Origin: Corylus avellana | Lineage: Eukaryota > Streptophyta > Magnoliopsida > Fagales > Betulaceae | Reading direction: 5' to 3' | Assembly: GCF_901000735.1 (NCBI RefSeq) | Contig: NC_081543.1 | Location: 13,465,369-13,529,368, forward strand | DNA length: 64,000 nucleotides | Part shown: positions 1 through 11,291 of the stretch, in pieces | Layout: the number at the start of each line of letters is the position of its first letter | Position numbering within the stretch: position 1 is the first letter of the stretch | Made by a program: the position numbers and the translations under genes | Notes under the pieces: model-generated | Databases searched by the model: none | What the model saw: the letters and a program-made list of their open reading frames with translations, nothing else | What the model was told of the DNA's origin: nothing

Positions 1-520
1 AGGCATGGCAACCTTCTTCTAGTCCCCCAACGACTCCAATTTATGGCGAATAAACTGACTTTTACAAATCTAACGTGATTCGTAAGCATACCTTACAACT
101 TTCTCTAATGTAGACCAGATTGCCAACAACTTTATATAGAGAGGTAATTTGAGTGGAGGACAAGTGACTCCCTGCAAGTACCCAAGAGTTCACATGACTC
201 TCCTTCGAGGATCACTCAAGCAAGATGCTATGGGAGAGAGACTGAGATGTTGCTTGATGGTTCGCTCAAGCGAATTTGTGATAGTAGTTTCGATTGACAC
301 GATCACTCGACCTTCGCTTGATCGACTTTGCGATAAAGGCTAATTTTGTAATTTTCTTTTTCAAAGTTGCATCCTGAACTTCTATTTAAGCAAAATAAGG
401 ATAAATTGGCTGCCCATTTATTGTTATTCCCTAAAATTGTTAAAGTTTCCTAGGATTTTATAAAAAGAACTGTGAGTTATTGTGTTTGCGAATTCTGCTT
501 CACTACGATGTACTACATTA
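1..520 (+). repeat. Ty3/gypsy LTR, 3' portion (window starts inside it)
   Basis: This stretch runs up to a tRNA-Met-type primer site at 523 and a gag-like region after it, so it is read as the downstream part of a 5' LTR in plus orientation. The left end lies outside the window, so the LTR start and target duplication cannot be seen. No coding frame of substance is present. A short open frame at 149-343 has no recognisable motif. The LTR call rests on position relative to the primer site and gag, not on a matched partner LTR. Confidence 0.5.
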
Positions 521-522
521 GT

Positions 523-534
523 TGGTATCGCAAC
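523..534 (+). other. Degenerate primer-binding site (tRNA-iMet type)
   Basis: The sequence begins TGGTATC, the conserved start of the initiator-Met tRNA primer site used by many plant LTR elements, and then diverges (GCAAC). It lies two bases after the inferred LTR end and just upstream of a gag-like region, the expected order for a plus-strand gypsy element. Confidence 0.5.
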
Positions 535-539
535 CCAAC

Positions 540-1054
540 TACTTTCCTACCATGACAAGGAGAAAAGAACATTGAGGAAGACATGCAACCATTGGCAATG
601 TGTATGCATGTATGGGGCAACATATGATAAGCAACTAGAAGCACGTTTGTAGTGAATGGAGGAGCAATTTGGTGACTCATTCGAAGCCGTGGTTGATCAA
701 TTTTTTGAGTTAATTAGCCGTTGCTAACAGGGGTCTCTGTCAACCAAATTTGTATCAAGGGGAGGAGGATGGGGGAGAGCCCATCAATGCATTTACAGTG
801 GAGCAAGAATCGAGTGTTCTTTGGTGCCCAACAATATAAGCAAATGTGAGGGGGGGGGGAGGTGTGTTCAAACTTGACATACTAGAGTTTCAAGGTTTTT
901 TATAGCCTCAAGAATTCCTGGATTGGGTCACTTGGATGAGATCTTAGATTTCAAAGAGGTTATTGATGATAGGCGAGTTCTTTTGGTGGCTACCAAGTTC
1001 AAAGGAAGAGCTGCGTATGGTGGTAGTAGGTGAACCAAAGCAAATTCTGCTGGG
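540..1054 (+). pseudogene. Ty3/gypsy gag remnant, cut by the copia insertion
   Basis: In plus orientation, 905-1030 translates with frameshifts to PQEFLDW, ILDFKEV and LVATKFKGRAA. These match the retrotransposon gag core of plant gypsy elements (binding-rich EFLDW block, then the VA-KF-GRAA-W block). Upstream there is an ATG-led basic start near 553, but many stops and a poly-G tract (849-858) break the frame. The gag core stops abruptly at 1054, where the copia LTR begins, and a possible continuation (GKVK) resumes after 5252. The gene is dead. Confidence 0.7.
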
Positions 1055-1811
1055 TGTTAGAAAATTAATCTTATTTCCCAAGACCCGTGAGATGCGAAAA
1101 ATAAGAAGTACGCGGAATACCAAAGATAAGGCAATCAAATCACACAAGACACCAAGATTTAAATGGTTCGGCTTAACAAGCTTACATCTACTGGCGAAGA
1201 CGACTTGGAGAAAATTCACCATCAAAATGTAGAGTACAAAAATAGTAGAGAGAAAATCACTCAAATCCCAAAGTCCCAATACACCCAAATCTCACTATCA
1301 CACAAAAGAGATTATTCCTAAAATAGAGTAGAAAAGACAAATGTACAAACTCTTCTTTTGCTGGAACAGATGGCGGTTGATCTCTATTTTCTTCTCTCAC
1401 TTTGTAGCACATTTTCTTCTAATCACTTGTTTTTGGCTCCTTCAAAAACCACTAAGAAGAAAAACACCTTGTGCGGCACTCCTTTGTACCTCCTATCTCA
1501 CATTTTCTCCACACGTTTTTTGGCACACCAAAACACAAGCAAATATTACCATTTTTGCTCTTACTATATATTGTCGCACAGCACATTGCCTTTATATAGA
1601 AGCACATAGTCGGTGATCCCCTCCTTTTACATGTTTGTCTAGGACACCTACTACATGTCAAACAAGGACACATGTAACCCAATACCATGTAGGACTAAAT
1701 ACCATGTAGGACTAGTACTCCAACTCCAACTAGGAGAAGAAATTCCAAAACCTTGTAGACCACAAGAAAACCGGTTGGGTCCCACCCACTAGATTCAAGG
1801 CACACTCAACA
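1055..1811 (-). repeat. 3' LTR of the copia element
   Basis: Partner of the LTR at 4517-5252 and directly downstream (minus strand) of the polypurine tract. A short duplication near 1683-1715 (ACCATGTAGGACTA occurs twice) explains most of its extra length. The ends are TGTTGAG at 1811 and CTAACA at 1055. Confidence 0.9.
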
Positions 1812-1822
1812 ATCTCCACCTT
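1812..1822 (-). other. Polypurine tract of the copia element
   Basis: Minus strand AAGGTGGAGAT abuts the 3' LTR, where copia elements carry the purine primer for plus-strand DNA synthesis. Confidence 0.8.
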
Positions 1823-1959
1823 GACTTGAATCCCATCAAGTCTACCAAAACGTATCTCATTCGGATGTCTCCACCTCAGCCCTTAAAGGCAATCACACTC
1901 CACAAGTGTCACTCAAGTCCAAGCTCCTCTTGAACTTGAGAGTAGGACCTGATTTAGAC

Positions 1960-2260
1960 ATAACACCATTCCCTATCATTCCTGTCGACCATGCAGCTTT
2001 CTCTGATGACTCTTTCTTTTTGTAGACCCATTTGCACCCTTTAATTCTGCCGATTCACAAGCTTTACCTTTCCGTAGTAACTTCACCTTTTTCAACATAC
2101 CACTCTGAGTAGATGATGGATCTCCACTACAAGCCATTAGAGCAAAAGAAACCATATCATCAAAGCCATACATCTTTGGTGCTTTTTGATCCTGTTTCTC
2201 TCTACCTCTTGTTAAACAATACACTCTTCTTGGTGTTGTAAGTCTCTTGAAAACTCTTCG
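1960..2260 (-). pseudogene. Start of copia reverse transcriptase, rest deleted
   Basis: On the minus strand YGFDDMVSFALMACSGDPSS is the linker before reverse transcriptase. A frameshifted GCKWVYKKK (about 2000-2040) is the first recognised block of the copia RT domain. Directly after it the sequence passes to 3' untranslated sequence and the purine tract. The FADD-box-type catalytic region and all of RNase H are absent, so this is the left edge of a large internal deletion of roughly 1.5-2 kb compared with complete relatives. Confidence 0.75.
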
Positions 2261-2514
2261 TCATCACATTCATTCGTGAGTGAACACCATTCATCAAGCT
2301 CCACCTCCACAAATTGTTTATCTTTCTGAACTGTACTTTCAGAAAGCTCATCTAAGTTAACAAACTCAGACTTCTCCGGTTCCTACTTTGTAACTTCAGG
2401 TTCTGCACTTGATCCATTATTGTACATAGCACACTCATTAAAAGTCACATTCCGACTTCTAATGATCTTCCGATTTTGATCATCCTAAAATCGATAACCG
2501 AAGGCGTCATCTCC

Positions 2515-3330
2515 TTATCCAATGAAGAAACACTTACTAGATTTACCATCTAGTTTACTCTGAGCATCAGACTCAACATGGACATACGAAGCACAACCAA
2601 AAAATTTTAAATGTGAAAGATTTATCTCTTTTTCACTCCAAACTTCTTCCAATAGTCTATGGCTCAAGGGAACAGAAGACCCCCTATTCATCAGATATGC
2701 AGCAGTGCTCACTGCATCAGCCCAAAAAGTCTTTGGTAACCCAGCATGCAACCTCATACTCCTAACATGCTCATTGAAAGTCATGTTCATGCACTTAGCC
2801 ACATCATTCTGCTGAGGTGTTCGCTGGATAGTTTTCTCCATCTTAATCTCATTCATTGCACAAAACAATTTAAACCTCCCATCTTCGTATTTTTCTCTAT
2901 TGTCTGATCTCAAACACTTGAGCTTCAAGCCTGTTTCAGTCTCAACCATGGCCTTCCATTTCTTAAAAGTCTCAAATACATTAGATTTACTTTTCAAGAA
3001 ATAAACGCATACCTTCTTGCTTGATTTATCAATAAATATGATGTAATATGCGAGCCTCCAAGAGATGCCATTGGTGCTGGACCTCACAAATTCATGTGTA
3101 CCAGCTCCAACTTTTCAAGCTTAGGTGCTTTGTTAACTTTCAAGAAACTCACCTTCTTTTGCTTTCCTAGGATGCAGCCTTCACATAAATCAGATCCAAC
3201 TGACTTCAACTCCGGTAGTTTTCCCTTTGACATAAGTACCTTCATCCCTTTCTCGCTCATACGCCCAAGCCTTAGGTGATATAGTTTTGAGTCAACCCCC
3301 TATTTACAAGAGCAGTTGTATCCCTGCTGT
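2515..3330 (-). pseudogene. Copia integrase remnant with lost catalytic residues
   Basis: Around 3255-3290 (minus) the pre-integrase zinc finger reads LYHLRLGRMS, with the second His of the HHCC finger replaced by Arg; the CEGC cysteines remain. Near 3075-3105 the block that normally holds the first catalytic Asp reads HMNL-stop-GP: Asp became Asn and the next Trp became a stop. LRSDN keeps the second Asp. The block QQNDVAKCMN carries Lys where the catalytic Glu should be. So two of three DDE residues are gone. The rest (FWADAVSTAAYLMNR, KFFGCASYVHV) is the usual copia integrase C-terminal part. DNA joining activity is impossible. Confidence 0.88.
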
Positions 3331-3448
3331 TCATCGTCATATAGAGAGTACCCGTCTTATGACCACGAGCCAAAATTCTGGCTCCCTTACTGACCTTCCA
3401 CTTTCCACCATGAAAATGAATTAAATGTAACTGAAATCAGATTTTTCT

Positions 3449-3703
3449 TTAGCTCCGGAACATGCCTAACTTTCTGTAGCTTCCATACCGAGTCACTATG
3501 AACTCTAATGCGACATCACCCATGACTACAATATCCAGTGCCGATCCATCAGGCAAATACATCTTCCCGAAATCTCCACCAACATAGTTCTCGAGAATTT
3601 CATGGATCGCTATAGTATGAAAAGATACTCCAGAGTCTAAGACCCAAGAATCAAGGGGACTGTCAACAGAGAAAAGTAGGGCATCGTATACTTCTTCTGT
3701 CAC
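3449..3703 (-). pseudogene. Copia aspartic protease remnant
   Basis: The minus-strand frame contains WVLDSGVSFH, the catalytic D-S-G motif of retroviral-type aspartic proteases in its normal copia context, followed by YLPDGSALDIVVMGDVAL. The active-site triplet survives, but upstream and downstream frames are shifted. The protease would have matured the gag-pol polyprotein. Confidence 0.85.
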
Positions 3704-3734
3704 TATGTTTGCATAATCATTCTCAGTCTCCTTC

Positions 3735-4482
3735 TACAGTTCCCTGCAATTCTTTTTGTAGTGGTCAATCTTGCCATAGTTCCAATACTCAAGTTGTTAT
3801 TCCGAATATAGATTTGCTTCTCCCTTTTCTGGAATTTGATTTGCCTTGACCAGAGTTTCTGCCTTGTCTTCTGCCCCGAGTCTCGAGGTTTAAAGTAACA
3901 CCAGAACAAGTGGCTTCATCTGCATCTCTTCTGCGAACCTTTTCATTGAGGATCAAATCCCTGACGTCTTCATAGCTTAGTTTACTCTTCCCTGCAAAGT
4001 TACTCACAACCATCCTCACGGCTTCCTAGCTATTTGGCAAAGATGCCAAGACGATTAACCTCATCATTAAAATCAATTTTCATCGAGAATAATTGATTTG
4101 TGATGGTGTTGAACTCATTAAGATGATGTGCCACCGAAGCCCCTTCCGCCATCTTTAGGTTGAACAATTTCTTCATCAGGTGCACCTTATTGTTAGCCGA
4201 TGACTTCTCAAACATGCTTGACAAAGCCGCCATTAGACCTGTTGTGGTCTTCTCCTTTACAACATTTTGCGTGACTAATTTTGACAGTGATAACCGGATA
4301 ACTGTCAGGGCTTTACGATCAAGAAGAGCCCACTCGCTATCATACATGTCGTCGGGTTGTTTTCCGAAAAGAGGTTGATGGTGTTCCTTCCTATAAATGA
4401 TATCTTCAATCTGCACCTTCCAGTACCCAAAATTTGTGTCATTGAATTTCTTGATCCCTATCTTTCCTTCTTCTACTGCCAT
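3735..4482 (-). pseudogene. Copia gag (nucleocapsid precursor), frameshifted
   Basis: The ATG at 4482 (minus) opens MAVEEGKIGIKKF followed by NFGYWKVQIED, the usual N-terminal copia gag block. Further on come WALLDRKAL, IRLSLS and the HLMKKLFNLKMAEG-type motif with HLNEFNTITNQL. These are the UBN2/DUF4219-type gag signatures. The frame is open to about 4030 and then shifts. Near 3740-3790 the zinc knuckle reads YWNYGKIDHYKKNC: both leading cysteines of the CX2CX4HX4C motif are tyrosines (TAT for TGT), so RNA binding would be lost. Gag would have built the particle that packages the element RNA. Confidence 0.85.
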
Positions 4483-4502
4483 CGCTCCCACTCAAACCAA
4501 AA

Positions 4503-4514
4503 GCTCTGATACCA
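4503..4514 (-). other. Primer-binding site, exact tRNA-iMet match
   Basis: On the minus strand the bases read TGGTATCAGAGC, the standard 12-nt complement of the plant initiator-Met tRNA 3' end. They lie two bases inside the 5' LTR edge. This fixes the element's orientation and its 5' end. Confidence 0.92.
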
Positions 4515-4516
4515 GT

Positions 4517-5252
4517 TGTTAGGAAATTAATCCTATTTTTCAAGACCCCTGAAATGCGAAAAATAAAAAGTACACGAAATAACAAAGATAAGGTAATCAA
4601 ATCACATACAACACCAAAATTTAAGTGGTTCAGCTTAACAAGCCTACATCCACTGGCGAAGACGACTTGGAGAAAATTCACTATCAAAATATGGAGTACA
4701 AAAATAGTAGAGAGAAAATCACTCAGATTCCAAAGCCCTAATACACCCAAATCTTACTATCACACAAGAGAGATTATTCATAAAATAGAATACAAAAGAC
4801 AGATGTGCAAACTGTTCTTTTGCTGGAACAAATGGCGGTTGATCTCTATTTTCTTCTCTCACTTTGTAGCACATTTTCTTCTAATCACTTGTTTTTGGCT
4901 CCTCCAAAAACCACCAAGAAGAAAAACACCTTGTGTGGCACTCCCTTGTACCTCCTATCTCACCTTTTCTCCACACGTTTTTTGGCACACCAAAACACAA
5001 GCAAATATTACCCTTTTCACTCTTACTATTGCCGCACAACACATTGCCTTTATATAGAAGCACATAGTCGGTGATCCCCTCCTTTTACATGTTTGTCTAG
5101 GACTCCTACTACATGTCAAACAAGGACACATGGAACCCACTACCATGTAGGACTAGTACTCCAACTCCAACTAGGAGAAGAAATTCCAAAACCTTGTAGA
5201 CCACAAGAAAACTAGTTGGGTCCCACCCATTAGATTCAAGGCACACTCAACA
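4517..5252 (-). repeat. 5' LTR of the copia element
   Basis: Aligns along its whole length with 1055-1811, by eye about 90% identical with small indels. On the minus strand it starts TGTTGAGTG at 5252 and ends CTAACA at 4517, giving the standard TG...CA ends. The primer site follows immediately. The amount of divergence between the two LTRs indicates an old insertion. Open frames on both strands within it are by-products of the LTR sequence. Confidence 0.9.
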
Positions 5253-5835
5253 CCAGGAAAAGTCAAAGATTCTAGAAGTGATATTTTTATATTATTATTT
5301 ATCTATTGTACCTCATATCCTTGATTTGTTCTTGCTTTTGGGAAGAATTGTTAATCTAGTGTCGTTTGTTTTGCAATACACCACACCTACATTGCATCAG
5401 TTGGTATCATAGCTTAACTACTTTTCTACCATGATGCAAAGAGGACGTGGGGGAAACATATATGCAAGTCTTGATCATGAGCATGAGCACAAAGAAGCAA
5501 TGTGTGATGAGCAACTGACGGTATGTTTGCAACACATGGACGAACAACTTGCTAATCAAGTTGAGTGATTTGAAGAACAAATTCATGCTCAAATTGAAGC
5601 AATAGATGTGTAATCCATCACCATGGGTGTTGCTAACAGCCGTCATTATCTTTCAAATCCGTGTTTTATGCAAGAGGATCATGATCACGAATTTATCAAT
5701 TAAAAGGCACAGTTTCAACAAAAAGAGATAAGGCTTGATGCACTAATCAATTGTCTGGTGCCCTAACTATTGTTAACAAGCCTCAAAGCTATCTACCAAA
5801 TCTATTTCATGTGTACAAGGAAGATGAGTTTTTTT
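5253..5835 (+). pseudogene. Second Ty3/gypsy 5' end: LTR end, primer site, gag start
   Basis: TGGTATCATAGC at 5402-5413 matches 11 of 12 bases of the tRNA-iMet primer site and follows what looks like an LTR end (ACATTGCATCAG). An ATG near 5431 opens MMQRGRGGN and continues as a charged, Glu- and His-rich gag-like start to about 5610, then stops. It resembles the first gypsy 5' end at 520-700 in arrangement (TTGGTATC, then AACTACTTT-CTACCATG). Thus two related gypsy elements or a broken tandem lie here. No later gag or pol region follows. Confidence 0.55.
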
Positions 5836-6692
5836 GTAACACCCATAAAAAATAAATCCAAAAAGCGAAATAGAAAATTGGAGAAAATAGAATAGTATAT
5901 GTGGACTTTGTATAGAACTCGGGATATTCTGAAGAAAAAAAAAACTTAAGATATTAGGTTATGATCTAGAAGTTGGGATGAAAAGAGACTTTAGGATAAA
6001 AGAAAAAGGAACCATAAATAGGGGAGAAAAAATTTTAGCCCCCACAATAAGGTATTTCCTAGAAAAATGGCGGAGAATAACTTAAAATAGATTTTTTTTA
6101 GGAAAAACGATGAATTTTGACCTCAAAAATGAACTCTCACTAAGAGTAGTTAGGTGATCACGACATGCGTGTCAAGAAGAACTTTTTAAATTGGGGTCTT
6201 ATGCCCAATTCCGACACTCGTAGCCTAAGTTACGCCGAAATTACAACCACGTGTGCGATTTCACCCAATCAATTAAGTATGAAAGTACTCGAGAAAGTTA
6301 GGATGAAACATAATGTAAAACAAGGTCAAAACGACAATTTTAGGGTTTTCAGCATTAGGCTTAATTGACTGAGACTAGGATGCATGTCCTATCGATCGAT
6401 CGAGTCTACATGATGAGAATATGTCAGAGTCATATTGATTTGGCTTAGATTTAACTTGCATTAAATGCAAACCATGATGACTTAGTCAATTGAGACACAT
6501 GGCAATGGATCAACGGGCCTCATTAAAAAGCGCTCAATCAACCTAGACTAGTGCCCGATTGACCAAGCATTGTTGCATGCACTTTTGCACACTTCGAGAA
6601 AGTCTATAAATAGAGCGCGAGCTCAATGAGAAAATTGCTCAAAAACTCACTCTCTCTTGGAAACATTGAGGTGCCTGAGTGTACACTAAGGG
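5836..6692 (+). repeat. LTR-like sequence (TGTAACACCC start, TATA box)
   Basis: It starts TGTAACACCCATA, a common start of plant gypsy LTRs, and contains a good TATA box (CTATAAATAG, 6604-6613) in plus orientation, as expected of a U3 region. It is interrupted at 6693 by a hAT MITE and may continue after 7418. Its right end is not recognised and there is no partner LTR, so it may be a solo LTR or a fragment. Confidence 0.4.
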
Positions 6693-7410
6693 TAGGGGTG
6701 TCAATCCGGTCCTGGTTCTCGATTATAGGCCAAAATCGGGAACCGAAACTGAGGTACCCAGTTTTTAATTTTGGAAAATTGGAATTGGAATCGAGTACCC
6801 GGTTATACAATAACCAACCGGTTTCGGTTGGTACCCGGTTATCCGGACCAGGTAATCGTTTTTTTTTTTTAAATCATTTTGGATTTATTTTAAGTATTGG
6901 GCCTAATTTTTTAGCTTATTTGAGGTATTGGGTCTAATTTTTGTGCTTAATTTAACAATTTTTTGCCCTTTTTCAAAAAACACAATTAGCATTTTTTTTG
7001 TCCCAATAAGTTGGGCTTTGTTGTGATTGTTCAAAAAAAAAAAAAAAAAGACCCTAAAAAATCCTAAAAAATCATTGCTTTTGGCTTTTTGGGCCTTAAA
7101 AAAAAAAAAAAAAAATCCAATGTTTAAAAATGTCCTAAAACTTCATTGTTTAAAAATGCCCTTAAAATCCAATGTTTACAAATGTCATAAAAATTCAATG
7201 TTTAAAAATGTCTTAAAAAAATTAAAAATTAAAATAAAAAAATATTATTTTATATATATACCCAGTTATAACTGGGTGCTAAAAACCGGAACCGGAATCG
7301 GGTACCCCGTTACCGGTTTTTTCCAACCAATTTTTCAATTACTGGCTGGTACCCGATTTTCCGGCTTCTCAATTGGTACCTGATTTTTTTTTTTTTTTTT
7401 GACATTCCTA
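6693..7410. mobile_element. hAT-type MITE with 8-bp target duplication
   Basis: The ends are TAGGGGTGTCA and (inverted) TAGGAATGTCA, 9 of 11 matching. They are flanked by ACTAAGGG (6685-6692) and AGTAAGGG (7411-7418), 7 of 8 matching. An 8-bp duplication and this terminus are typical of hAT elements. Subterminal GGTACCCGGTT/CCGGAACCGG-rich arms are inverted copies of each other. The middle has poly-T and poly-A tracts and about four 26-bp repeats of CCAATGTTTAAAAATGTC type (7115-7213). No transposase is encoded, so it would depend on an external hAT enzyme. Confidence 0.85.
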
Positions 7411-7418
7411 AGTAAGGG

Positions 7419-10400
7419 TGAGCCCTCAAATGGCAAATGCCTATGAAAGTGGAAACTCAACTTGCTAGTAATGTGGTGCTCATATAACGAAGCTTAAGAG
7501 GTACAAAAACTTATATTCTCTCTAGGTGTCGCACCTGTGAGTTCATGTGACTATTTTGAAAAGAACTATAGTTGAGGGAGCTAAATATAATTTTACTCTA
7601 AAAATTTATTTGCAAATGTCTGTTTGAAGGTGGTTCAAATTTCTTCTAAAAACCTGCACAATCTATCTTTTAATCAGGGATTTCTTTTAATGATTCTAAA
7701 GAATAAAATTTGGTCTCCAGAGAATTTTTAAGTTATTAATAGATAAAGAAAAGAAAATTAAAAAGAAAAGAAAAACACTCACTGAAATTGGAATCAGATC
7801 CGTTTGACGACCCATTTGATCTCTGTGAGCCGAACCCAAATGGGTTTCTCTCCAAAGCTCGAAATCCTAAATTTTACTTTTAGAGAGAAGCCCACACAGA
7901 ATTAAACAACCCCTTTGTCTCTTGCTTGACAATGGTTTGTCGAAGTCCATCTCAACAAGGTCCGGTTCCTTCCACCAGTGCTTTTGTTTCCTTGCTTTTT
8001 TTTTTTTGTCTTTCATTGTCACTTTCCTTTTACTTTTTTATTTTCTTAGCAACAACAAGGGAAGGCGGGTCAATGGGTCATTGTCACTTTACTTACAGAA
8101 ATGGATAATGATCCTGAAACTCCCTCTGTTTTCTTGAACCGATTCCGTGTCCTCTTTAACAAGAGAGAATGATAATGGAATTGCACTAGCTTTTCAAACA
8201 GAACAAGAAATTCAGTTCTTGTATTTCATGCTTTAGTGGATTACTTACCAAAAATGTTTTAGTGGATCGATAATTATGAGAAAAAAAAAAAAAAAAAAAA
8301 CTGATTTATTCAGGTAGTTTCTTAGGTAACGACTTGTAGAGAGGAAGTTTTTGATTTGTAATCTTGGGTTTGAGGGGAATAGATAGTTGCTTGACTTTTT
8401 TTTAAGAACAAGTAAACTTCATCTACTTTTAGAATTCTATTAATTTCTTGCTTTTGTTTTGATTTTTGTTTTTGCAGCCTGTTTCGTGCAGTTTATAGGC
8501 CTCACAGTTGTTTGTTCCTCTGGGAGGACTCCGAATTCTTTATCACTGCCACAGTAAGTACAGAAACCTAATTAACATTTTCTTTTTTCTTGGCTATGTG
8601 AGTGGCTTCAAATCGAATCATCGACGGGTTTGAATGTTTATATATACATGCATGTATTAGTATATGTGTGTGTGTGTGATGTGTGCACTCAGAGCTGGAG
8701 ACATATAAGAAAAAAGAAAAATGGTTTATGCTTCAAAATTACCAGCAATCTACTTCTTAAGCCTCTAACTTTCTATGTGGTTTACACAACCATGTTTGTT
8801 CAAGATTGTGGAAAAACTGCTAACATTTGCACAGTTTGGAACTATTAGATGCATCTATGGGAGCATGAATGATCATTACTTCTGAAATGCTGACTAAAGA
8901 TAGAGGTGCTTTGACGAGAATCTTAACCCCAATGTTTTGATATTTAGTGACATTGATATCTTATTGGATTTACTGTGTAAACTTGATATATATATATATA
9001 TATATATTTTTCAAAACTAAGAAGGTATACCCCAGATTCAGTATCTGTAGAGCCATGTGCCAGTTAATTAGCTCAAGGCAGACCAAGTAGGGAATCAAAA
9101 GGCTAAGTAATCACTAATGATAGAACAAGTAGCTATTATATTCAGTACTTCTGGATCAAGATAGGAGCAAGCATAGTCTGACTCTCTTGTTGGAGCAAGA
9201 TTAGTTGATAGTTTACTTATGCTGGAGCAAATATGTTATGATACTTTACTGGCTCATGGTGGAGTAGAGAAGGTCTGGTTGTTTACTTTGTTTTGGTGGT
9301 CACAGATGGTGTCCTCAAACTACATGAGAATATAGGAAGAAGTACCATCCATGCAGGCTAGAAAGAGTGCACTGTTTCACATACTATTTGACAGTGAAGT
9401 CTTTACCATAGACCAAACAGAAACCAACATATTGCCGTTTATCACAACTAATCGAGTGTTGTGAATTTGCCAATTAAATGGAATAAAAAAAAAATAGTTG
9501 TGAATTCAGAATCCCCCTACAGAAAGAGAGAGAAGAAAAAAAGAAAACTGGAGCAGAGAAAGGTCTGCATTAACAAGCGATGTAATTTCTATCACAAAAC
9601 AGAGTGGTTTCTGTCAGTTGAATTGTGATAAGATGTACCCAGTGACATAAGATAGTAATGAACTGATCAAATATTAGCAGAAGACACTGGCATGAACTTC
9701 CTTATATTTAAGGAGATTGGAGCAGCACCACAGCCAAAAAAAAGAAATGATTATGAACTTATGTCATTATCCAAGTCAGTTATAGATTCAAGCCTCATAA
9801 ATTGGAACCAATTTGGAGTCTTAGAAGAGAACTTGCCTGTTTAGAATTGGTGTTGGAGGCCATGATAATGTTCTGCCATTTTTTTTTTTTTGACATGTCC
9901 ACACAAGAAGGGGGAGGAAGATCATTTAGGCTCTAGGGCATGGTATGACTAGCAACTTACATATCCATTCACTAGTTGTCTTGTTTTTATTTCATAATTC
10001 ATGCTCTGATGTTGTTTGTGCATCAATGGTTTGGCTACTTTTTTTTTTCTTTCTTTCTTTCTTTCTTTTGGTAGATCATCTGTTCGGTGCTCTTTTATAT
10101 TCATTTTCAAGTTAATCTTGGTCTTTCCTTCTCTTTGCATTTTTGCATCAATTGTTTTACTAGAAGCACTCTTGATCAAATTGATTGGCAAGAAGACATA
10201 CCAGATTCTAGGAACCATCATTTTTGTTATGCAGCTCTTTTCCCCTTCTTCTTTCATGTGCAACAGTGTGACATTATGTGTTTCTTTTTACTAAGTCCTT
10301 TCTTTGAGTGTGATCCAACCACTAGGAACTTTTTGCTTATAAACAATTTTATGAAACATGCATGTAACAAATTTCTCTAGTCATATGAGAAAGTCGGAGT

Positions 10401-10915
10401 CGTCCTATGTAATTTCAAACTCCTTGTAACATATTTTCTATTCTTCTATTGTATTTGTAAAGTAATCGTGTATATGGTATGAACTGTGAATGATTGGAAT
10501 GAATGTAAAGATGATGATGTAATGAATATAGGAACTGACAAACTGTCTTGATAAAACGGGTTGTTCGAGAAACCCACTCTCCAGATGAAATCAACTACAA
10601 CTCACAAAGTCAACCCATACCTCTAATGAACTGGGCTGCATATATTTATACAACCCACACATTCAGCTACAAATTTCTAACTCCTAACACCTATTACACT
10701 AAAAGTCCCACATTACAATGACCCATTACACTTAAAGGCCCACTACAATTATATCCCTTACATTCCCTTTCAAAGGAACTGGAAATAGAAAAGAAAAAAA
10801 TAAAATAAAAAAATAAAAAAATAAAAAAGCGAAACTATTGCATCAAAATCAACATAATGTGCTTAGAAAAAAAAAAAAAAAAATCAACATCCAATGAGGA
10901 AATGAGTAGTGTTTG
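7419..10915. other. Intergenic or intronic sequence, no supported gene
   Basis: AT-rich sequence with poly-A and poly-T tracts, TG and AT microsatellites (8662-8680, 8986-9007) and short exon-like pieces. One is 8476-8552, preceded by TTTTTGCAG and followed by GTAAGT, with an open frame on the plus strand. None gives a recognisable protein and no chain of exons can be built. A T-run at 9882-9892 followed by GACATGTCCACACAAGA resembles 44203-44236 and looks like the reversed poly-A end of a retroposon. The same sequence is repeated at 21312-24823. Confidence 0.5.
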
Positions 10916-11291
10916 CACAAGAAATCCCCACCACCACCATCCTCGATCACCTGCAGAATCCATATGTAATTTGCAAAGAGAGTTTGTCACTCTCTACCCA
11001 CTCTTGGCACCATATGTCCCACTTGCTTATGCCCGATCCTCTCCCTAAAGGAAGAGCTCTCTTTGGACTCTTTTGGCTCCAATAACTATGCTTTATTCCC
11101 CTTTCTCTCCATCTACCAATTAATTATACCATTAAAATAAATGCAACCATCTTTTACTCTACTCTTGATAGTCCTAACTATATCTCTATCATCAATAAAT
11201 TAATGGAGTAGGTTCCTCATCCATTCAATAAAGGAGATAGTCATCCCACATGAACAAAGCTTGGGGGAGTTCATTTAAAAAGAAATGGGGG
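10916..11291. repeat. 400-bp repeat R, copy 1
   Basis: This stretch (from CACAAGAAATCCCC to TTCATTTAAAAAG) recurs about 4.2 kb downstream at 15100-15501 with roughly 90% identity and the same orientation. The A' block holds both again (24824-25199, 29102-29503). It contains conserved pieces such as TTTGGCTCCAATAACTAT and no long open frame. Function unknown; it could be a duplicated flank of a gene or an unclassified repeat. Confidence 0.85.

Larger units (their letters stand above)
1055..5252 (-). mobile_element. Ty1/copia LTR retrotransposon, internally deleted
   Basis: Two similar LTRs of about 757 and 736 bp (1055-1811, 4517-5252) begin and end with TGTT...AACA. They flank a 2.7-kb interior in the order gag, protease, integrase on the minus strand, the copia order. 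A primer site complementary to tRNA-iMet and a purine tract sit at the expected inner LTR edges. The interior is far shorter than the 4 kb or more of complete copia elements, because nearly all reverse transcriptase and RNase H is missing. The flanking 5-mers (CTGGG at 1050-1054, CCAGG at 5253-5257) match only 3 of 5, so the target duplication has decayed or the boundaries were altered. The element sits inside a gypsy gag remnant and cannot be autonomous. Confidence 0.92.

Noticed and set aside
1341..1616. Open frames inside the copia LTR (and 4554-5074 in the other)
   Set aside because: They are LTR sequence without conservation of the frame between the two LTRs.
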